Shown here: positions 6,200-8,898 of the stretch, piece after piece
Layout: each line of letters begins with the position of its first letter
Numbering within the stretch: position 1 is the stretch's first letter
NCBI GenBank assembly: GCA_007124395.1
Contig: SLFF01000183.1
Span: forward strand, 1-8,898
Length of the DNA: 8,898 nucleotides
Direction: 5' to 3'
From: Thermomicrobiaceae bacterium
GTDB lineage: Bacteria > Chloroflexota > Chloroflexia > Thermomicrobiales > Thermomicrobiaceae
Position numbers and translations under genes: made by a program
Notes under the pieces: model-generated
The model's database searches: none
Seen by the model: the letters and a program-made list of their open reading frames with translations, nothing else
Told to the model about the DNA's origin: nothing

Positions 6200-6211
6200 G
6201 CGAGCATTGTA
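6200..6211 (-). promoter_or_regulatory. Candidate -10 region for the SPW-repeat gene
   Basis: On the minus strand 6211 to 6200 reads TACAATGCTCGC. The TACAAT could be a -10, with transcription starting about 68 nt before the GTG at 6132. It differs by one base from the element upstream of the left-edge dehydrogenase (203-214). No clear -35 is present. Confidence 0.3.
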
Positions 6212-6231
6212 CACTGAAATGTCGCTCAGTG
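6212..6231. promoter_or_regulatory. Palindrome CACTGA-N8-TCAGTG, possible operator
   Basis: Perfect 6-bp arms surround an 8-nt spacer directly upstream (minus-strand sense) of the candidate -10 of the SPW gene, in the shared divergent region with the glycosidase operon. Its spacer length equals that of the palindrome at 6289-6310. Function is inferred from position only. Confidence 0.3.
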
Positions 6232-6288
6232 GCTGTCCGGAATTCTCTGCGCAATACCACGTTCCGTCAACTTCTTTGGTAGCAACAG

Positions 6289-6310
6289 CCGATTCTCGCG
6301 TTCGAATCGG
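6289..6310 (+). promoter_or_regulatory. Palindrome CCGATTC-N8-GAATCGG before the glycosidase operon
   Basis: Perfect 7-bp arms (6289-6295 and 6304-6310) surround an 8-nt spacer and are followed at once by TACACT (6311-6316), which could be a -10 on the plus strand. A second TACACT is at 6365-6370, close before the ATG at 6398. Neither has a good -35. The arrangement would suit a regulator acting on the glycosidase operon. Confidence 0.35.
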
Positions 6311-6397
6311 TACACTTCGGCGGTGACACGTGCGAACGTCTATCATCCCGGCGAGACCATTCGATACACTGACCATGATCATCAGCAGGGTTCTTTG

Positions 6398-8137
6398 ATG
6401 ACCAGATTGCTCCGCAACCGGCTCGTACTGATCGCCATACACTGCCTGGTAATCGTCGGCCTGATTGCGTCAGCCATCATTACGGTCTCGCACCAGCGCT
6501 TCATGACCCGTGGAACTACCTTCGAGCCAACCGAAGCCGCAATTCCGCACACCGATCTCAACCCACTCGGCGTCAACACATTTCTGCATGAAGAGGTCGA
6601 TCCAGAGCGCGTCGAGCAGACGCTCGACATGATCGCCGATGCCGGCTTCACCTGGATCCGTCAGATCTTTGTCTGGTCAGAGATCGAGCAGGCTCCGGGC
6701 GTCTTCTGGGACGAACGGCACGACATCAGCACCTGGGACAAGTACGATCGCATTGTCGAGATGGCAAACGAGCGTGGGCTGGAAGTCGTCGCCCGGCTGG
6801 ATAAGCCCCCACGCTGGGCGCAGGAAGAGCGCGGCAACGTCGATCAGTTCCCCGATGGTCCCCCGGACGACTATCAGGACTATGGAGACTTCGTCGGAAC
6901 CGTCGTCGAGCGGTATGCCGATCAAATCAACTACGTCCAGCTCTGGAACGAGCCGAATCTCGGTGTGGAATGGGGCGGTCTGGAGATCGATCCCGAGGCA
7001 TTCACCGAACTCCTCGCAGTCGGCTACGAGGCAGTGAAAGAAGTAGATCCCGACATCGCGGTGATCATGCCCGGACTGGCGCCGAATGATCAGACCGGGC
7101 CAGACAACCTGAGTGATCTGCTCTTCCTTGAAGGCATGTACGAAGCCGGTGCCGCTGACTACTTCGATATCGCCGCGGTCATGGTCTATGGCTACGGCTT
7201 CAGCCCGTGGGATCGACGGCTCAGCTTCGATCGCAACAACTTCTCCAGACCGATCCAGACACGCGAGATCATGGAAGACTACGGCGACGATCACAAACCG
7301 GTCTGGGCCGTGGAGTACGGCTGGGTATCGCTCCCGGATGACTGGGATGGCGATCCCTCACCCTGGGGGGATCCCGTCGATGTCGACCAGCAGGCCAGCT
7401 ACCTTTATGACGGGTATCTGCGGGCACAACGCGAGTGGCCGTGGATGGGGCCGATGATGATCTGGGCGTTCCGCTGGCCCGCCGATCACACCCAGGGCGA
7501 ACAGGCAGCCAATCCAACACTCGGGTTCAGAATCGTGGATCACGACTTCACACCCCGTCCCGCCTATACCCTGCTCGATCAGCAAAGCTCAAGGCTCGAT
7601 CGGGCACATACCGGCCGATACACGATCGACAGCCGTTACCTGGTCGATACCAGTGACTGGTCTCGCACCCATCGGGGAGATACCGCCGTACTGCAACCAG
7701 ATAGCGGCACCGCATCACTGCAAATCCCCTTCTCGGGAACCGGCATCACCCTTCATCTGAACGGATCCGACGGCGCGCTCCAGTTAGAGGTAAACGATTC
7801 CGAGCACACCGTCGAGGCCGCGGACCTCAGCGGGGGTCGCTACCGAATCTCCGGCCTGGAGGATGTCCCCCACCTGCTCACCGTGAGCGTGAGCACATTT
7901 GGTTCCGATCAACTGGCGCTGACCGGGTTCTCGGTGGAGCGGCAGCCATTCATCGCCCGGGTCTATCCCTGGATCTACGCCGGCATCGGGCTGATGGTCT
8001 TGCTGAATATCGCCTCACTGGCTGGTAGTATCTTGCTACCACCACCCGTTCCATCCCGGGGCCATCGATCTGGACAACGGCCCCGCCCATCGTACACGTC
8101 GGGTGGACAGGCAATCGCTCGCACACGTCAGAGGTAA
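6398..8137 (+). CDS. Membrane-anchored clan GH-A glycoside hydrolase (GH39/GH5-like)
   Basis: This 579-residue protein should cleave beta-glycosidic bonds outside the cytoplasm. A basic N-terminus (MTRLLRNR) and one helix (about 9-31) form an uncleaved signal anchor. The TIM barrel spans about 55-400, with 'TWIRQIFVWSEIE' and 'VVARLDKPPRW' strands, the acid/base Glu185 in QLWNEPN, and the likely nucleophile Glu306 in VWAVEYGW. That pair of Glu residues is the clan GH-A (4/7) hallmark of retaining enzymes. A beta-sandwich-like domain (about 410-515) follows, perhaps carbohydrate-binding, then a second helix (about 525-547) and a basic, proline-rich tail. By the positive-inside rule both ends are cytoplasmic and the barrel is outside. 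The ATG at 6398 (AGGG at 6387-6390) is preferred to GTG 6323, which would add a polar extension in front of the anchor. Its stop overlaps the ribosome-binding site of the next gene. Exact family and substrate are not determinable. Confidence 0.88.
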   Translation: MTRLLRNRLVLIAIHCLVIVGLIASAIITVSHQRFMTRGTTFEPTEAAIPHTDLNPLGVNTFLHEEVDPERVEQTLDMIADAGFTWIRQIFVWSEIEQAPGVFWDERHDISTWDKYDRIVEMANERGLEVVARLDKPPRWAQEERGNVDQFPDGPPDDYQDYGDFVGTVVERYADQINYVQLWNEPNLGVEWGGLEIDPEAFTELLAVGYEAVKEVDPDIAVIMPGLAPNDQTGPDNLSDLLFLEGMYEAGAADYFDIAAVMVYGYGFSPWDRRLSFDRNNFSRPIQTREIMEDYGDDHKPVWAVEYGWVSLPDDWDGDPSPWGDPVDVDQQASYLYDGYLRAQREWPWMGPMMIWAFRWPADHTQGEQAANPTLGFRIVDHDFTPRPAYTLLDQQSSRLDRAHTGRYTIDSRYLVDTSDWSRTHRGDTAVLQPDSGTASLQIPFSGTGITLHLNGSDGALQLEVNDSEHTVEAADLSGGRYRISGLEDVPHLLTVSVSTFGSDQLALTGFSVERQPFIARVYPWIYAGIGLMVLLNIASLAGSILLPPPVPSRGHRSGQRPRPSYTSGGQAIARTRQR

Positions 8138-8141
8138 AGCT

Positions 8142-8898
8142 ATGTTGAAAGAACTCACCCGCAAGGACTGGCTGGAGATGCTGGAGATTCCGGAAGATCG
8201 CGTGCCAGAGGTCGCGATCCTCCGGGGAACACGGAATCTCCACCGGCAACGCGATCTCCACGCCGAGCGCTTCGATGATGTCGTGGAAATTGGCTCACCA
8301 AACGGTCTGTTCGAGGATCTGTTTATCGGCCGGCATCGTGGTCTCAACGTCGGCTATGCCTCGGTCTATGGAGACAGCATGGCCTCGGAGATCACCCATC
8401 TGTTCGGGGTTCTTGGCACCCGAGCAATCATCCAGACGGGCTGTTGCGGCGGGCTTCAATCCAGCGTACAGACTGGCGATCTGCTGATTCCCAGTCGGGC
8501 AGTATCGGGCGAGGGAGCAGCCCAATATTACCTGGATGCTGATACGGCGATCTCTGCGTCAGGAGAGCTTCAGCGAGCCACGGCGTCGCTGGTTAGACCG
8601 TGCTGGCCGTACCATACAGGGGTGATGTTCACGACGTCTGCCCTGCTAGCCGAGGGAATCGGCGAACTGAACGCCTGGCGAGATGCCGGTCACGCGGCGG
8701 TCGATATGGAGACCGCCACTACATTCGCCGTGGCCCAGTATTTCGGGATGCAGCGAGTATCGATTCTTTTCGTTTTCGACAACCCGCTGCATGGCGATAC
8801 GTTGACCGATACTGATGACGAGAAATCAGTTAACCGCGATCGCGGTGAAACGGCGCTCAAAGAGATCGTGACCCGGTTGCTGGATCGGTTTGCCGAGC
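8142..8898 (+). CDS. Nucleoside phosphorylase-I family protein (PNP/UDP fold), 3' end outside window
   Basis: The frame is open from ATG 8142 to the edge (252 residues, nearly full family length). The PNP_UDP_1 fold is recognisable in 'GRHRGLNVGYASVYGDSMASEITHLFGVLGTRAIIQTGCCGGLQ', in 'TGDLLIPSRAVSGEGAAQYY', in the ribose-binding VDMET (Glu190) and in FVFDNP (Asp213). The Glu190-Asp213 spacing of 23 equals that of E. coli DeoD (Glu181-Asp204), suggesting purine-type base handling. By eye, DeoD phosphate-site residues Arg87 and Ser90 become Gln98 and Cys101, and the GDPxR loop is altered (LRGTRN, 27-32). Methylthioadenosine nucleosidases, which hydrolyse rather than phosphorolyse, also lack that Arg. 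The protein may therefore be a nucleosidase or an unusual phosphorylase; no signal peptide, so cytoplasmic. GAGGT at 8131-8135 overlaps the glycosidase stop TAA (8135-8137), so translation is coupled. Confidence 0.85.
   Translation, partial: MLKELTRKDWLEMLEIPEDRVPEVAILRGTRNLHRQRDLHAERFDDVVEIGSPNGLFEDLFIGRHRGLNVGYASVYGDSMASEITHLFGVLGTRAIIQTGCCGGLQSSVQTGDLLIPSRAVSGEGAAQYYLDADTAISASGELQRATASLVRPCWPYHTGVMFTTSALLAEGIGELNAWRDAGHAAVDMETATTFAVAQYFGMQRVSILFVFDNPLHGDTLTDTDDEKSVNRDRGETALKEIVTRLLDRFAE

Noticed and set aside
6323..6397. GTG start at 6323 for the glycosidase, adding 25 residues
   Set aside because: The added residues are polar and would precede the signal anchor, while ATG 6398 has AGGG at the right distance and a basic-then-hydrophobic N-terminus.
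6167..6442. Minus-strand 91-residue frame in the divergent region
   Set aside because: It runs through the palindromes and into the glycosidase start, has no domain pattern, and no good ribosome-binding site was seen.
1..8898. A CRISPR array, toxin-antitoxin pair, phage module or insertion sequence
   Set aside because: No regularly spaced repeats, transposase, integrase or toxin-like small gene pair could be seen on either strand.

Overview
The window looks like a bacterial chromosome segment of moderately high GC, probably from Chloroflexota (Thermomicrobia-like). The clues are a DUF951 gene (a family of Firmicutes and Chloroflexota), a luciferase-like F420-type oxidoreductase, an SPW-repeat membrane protein and a mixture of ATG, GTG and TTG starts. 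This assignment is inference from gene content; no rRNA or marker phylogeny is present. There are no signs of phage, insertion sequences, CRISPR or plasmid functions.

Layout. Positions 1-156 (minus) hold the N-terminus of a probable 2-hydroxyacid (phosphoglycerate-type) dehydrogenase that runs off the left edge. A 233-bp divergent intergenic region with two perfect palindromes separates it from a plus-strand pair: a YggT-family membrane protein (390-644) and a 12-helix MFS permease (699-1913). Converging on that pair is an unrecognised 5-6-helix membrane protein (1998-2615, minus). A second divergent region carries an extended -10 promoter, a palindrome at the expected transcription start and three degenerate direct repeats. 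It drives DUF951 (2781-3011) and a second MFS permease (3026-4384), followed by tRNA-Leu(CAA) at 4471-4553. On the minus strand lie an LLM-class flavin/F420 oxidoreductase (4609-5532) and an SPW-repeat protein (5755-6132), with an intrinsic terminator between them. The right end is a plus-strand operon: a membrane-anchored clan GH-A glycoside hydrolase (6398-8137) tightly coupled to a nucleoside-phosphorylase-fold enzyme (8142 to beyond the window).

How they fit together. Most of the window is ordinary housekeeping and transport. The most unusual part is the right-hand operon. An apparently extracytoplasmic glycosidase, held by one helix at each end, shares a stop-codon/ribosome-binding-site overlap with a cytoplasmic purine-nucleoside-phosphorylase-like protein. 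That protein keeps the ribose- and base-side residues but, by eye alignment, has lost the residues that bind phosphate. It may therefore be a hydrolase (nucleosidase) rather than a phosphorylase. No complete new defence or mobile system could be supported. No gene-free stretch exceeds 300 bases; the longest are 157-389 and 6133-6397.
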